In this document: in pieces, positions 41,179 to 41,492 of the stretch
How the letters are laid out: each line of letters starts with the position of its first letter
Position numbering within the stretch: the stretch's first letter is position 1
DNA from: a virus
DNA: 41,492 nucleotides
Strand: one strand, 5' to 3'
Virus record (IMG/VR): IMGVR_UViG_3300025071_000017
Location: 1-41,492 of that record
Position numbers and translations under genes: made by a program
The notes under the pieces: model-generated
The model's input: the letters and a program-made list of their open reading frames with translations, nothing else
What the model was told of the DNA's origin: nothing
Database searches by the model: none

Positions 41179-41209
41179 TATTATCTTTAAGTGTTCGTAT
41201 TTAGTTTGT
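41179..41209 (-). promoter_or_regulatory. repeated promoter-like element, copy 3
   Basis: The box ACAAACTAAATACGA (41195-41209), 9 nt, GATAATA (41179-41185), 5 nt, then the ATG at 41173. The TAA stop of the upstream gene lies inside the box, as in copy 1. The 9-nt spacers differ among the three copies, so the two boxes are conserved independently of a longer repeat. Confidence 0.72.
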
Positions 41210-41491
41210 GAGAGTTTTCATTATTCTACCTAGAATTTCACCGTGATGCTCATGATAAAACTCGAACCATTGATCTTCAAATATATCCATGCCTTCATCA
41301 GTTAGATAAGTTTGTTCTTGAAATACAGTATACTTATGCATTTCATCATTTACTGCTTGAAATATTATATCAAACATATAGTTCTCAAGACAATTTACTA
41401 TTTCATTTATAGCTTTATCGGGATCTAACGGTGATTGCAAGAAGGATTTAATAGGCACAGGATCTGCACCTTTATTTGGTACAGTGTATTT
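41201..41491 (-). CDS. acidic hypothetical protein (5'-truncated by window edge)
   Basis: The frame is open to the right edge (KYTVPNKGADPVPIKSFLQS...); the GTG at 41458 is possible but no ATG is visible, so the true start is probably outside. The visible ~96 residues are helical and acidic (DEGMDIFEDQWFEFYHEHHG). It ends within promoter-like element copy 3. No family is recognised. Confidence 0.55.
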   Translation of the reverse strand, partial: KYTVPNKGADPVPIKSFLQSPLDPDKAINEIVNCLENYMFDIIFQAVNDEMHKYTVFQEQTYLTDEGMDIFEDQWFEFYHEHHGEILGRIMKTLTN

Positions 41492-41492
41492 A

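Noticed and set aside
1-41492. Integrase, CRISPR array, IS element, rRNA or tRNA genes
   Set aside because: No spaced repeat arrays, transposase or tyrosine/serine recombinase motifs, or RNA gene signatures were found by reading both strands.

Overview
The window is a contiguous piece of a double-stranded DNA tailed-phage genome. It is AT-rich, almost wholly coding, and has genes butted together or overlapping by ATGA. No bacterial housekeeping gene, rRNA, tRNA, integrase, IS element or CRISPR array was seen. Start codons are preceded by A/T-rich leaders (typically AAATTTAAATT-ATG or TATTATATT-ATG) rather than Shine-Dalgarno sequences, which is the usual pattern in Bacteroidetes. With the AT-richness and a marine-phage-like gene set, this suggests an aquatic Bacteroidetes (flavobacterial) host. 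That host call is an inference.

Left arm, 1-27449, + strand: virion genes in morphogenetic order. They are portal (5' end outside the window), a scaffold-like protein, major capsid protein, two small capsid-decoration candidates, a conserved head/assembly protein, two adaptor/tail-ring candidates, two large nozzle/tail proteins, a cupin protein, and three putative internal (ejected) proteins. The last of these is a 3257-residue polyvalent giant with an HExxH metallopeptidase motif and a complete HAD phosphatase motif set. Three rho-independent-type hairpins follow the capsid, decoration and assembly genes and probably tune expression. A convergent terminator region lies at 27459-27542.

Right arm, 27547-41491, - strand: replication, nucleotide metabolism and control. 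Read in the direction of transcription (high to low coordinates), it starts with a cluster of small unknown proteins and continues with ATP-dependent DNA ligase, a zinc-ribbon peptide, more small proteins, an HTH protein, a signal-peptide protein and a sigma-70-family factor. Then come an ERF annealing protein, a RecE/Cas4-like exonuclease, an SSB-like protein, a T7 gp4-like primase-helicase, a ThyA-family protein, a GIY-YIG-like/MazG fusion, a second MazG-like protein and a T7-endonuclease-I-like resolvase. The arm ends with small proteins, a B12-dependent class II ribonucleotide reductase, two small membrane proteins and a 13-residue CxxC peptide just before the terminator. Together these genes make dNTPs, prime and unwind DNA, recombine and ligate it, and probably redirect transcription. 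DNA polymerase, terminase and a recognisable endolysin are not in the window, so the genome continues on at least one side.

The most interesting unannotated signals are non-coding. (1) A 15-nt box, ACAAACTAAATACGA, is followed at exactly 9 nt by GATAATA and at exactly 5 nt by ATG. It occurs three times on the - strand and looks like a phage promoter giving near-leaderless mRNAs. (2) Two 8-bp hairpins, each exactly 10 nt before a start codon, show a compensatory base change; one sits inside a larger multibranch leader with a competing pairing, which resembles an RNA switch. Several small genes missed by ordinary length cut-offs (13, 36, 39, 44, 46, 46 and 51 residues) are listed.
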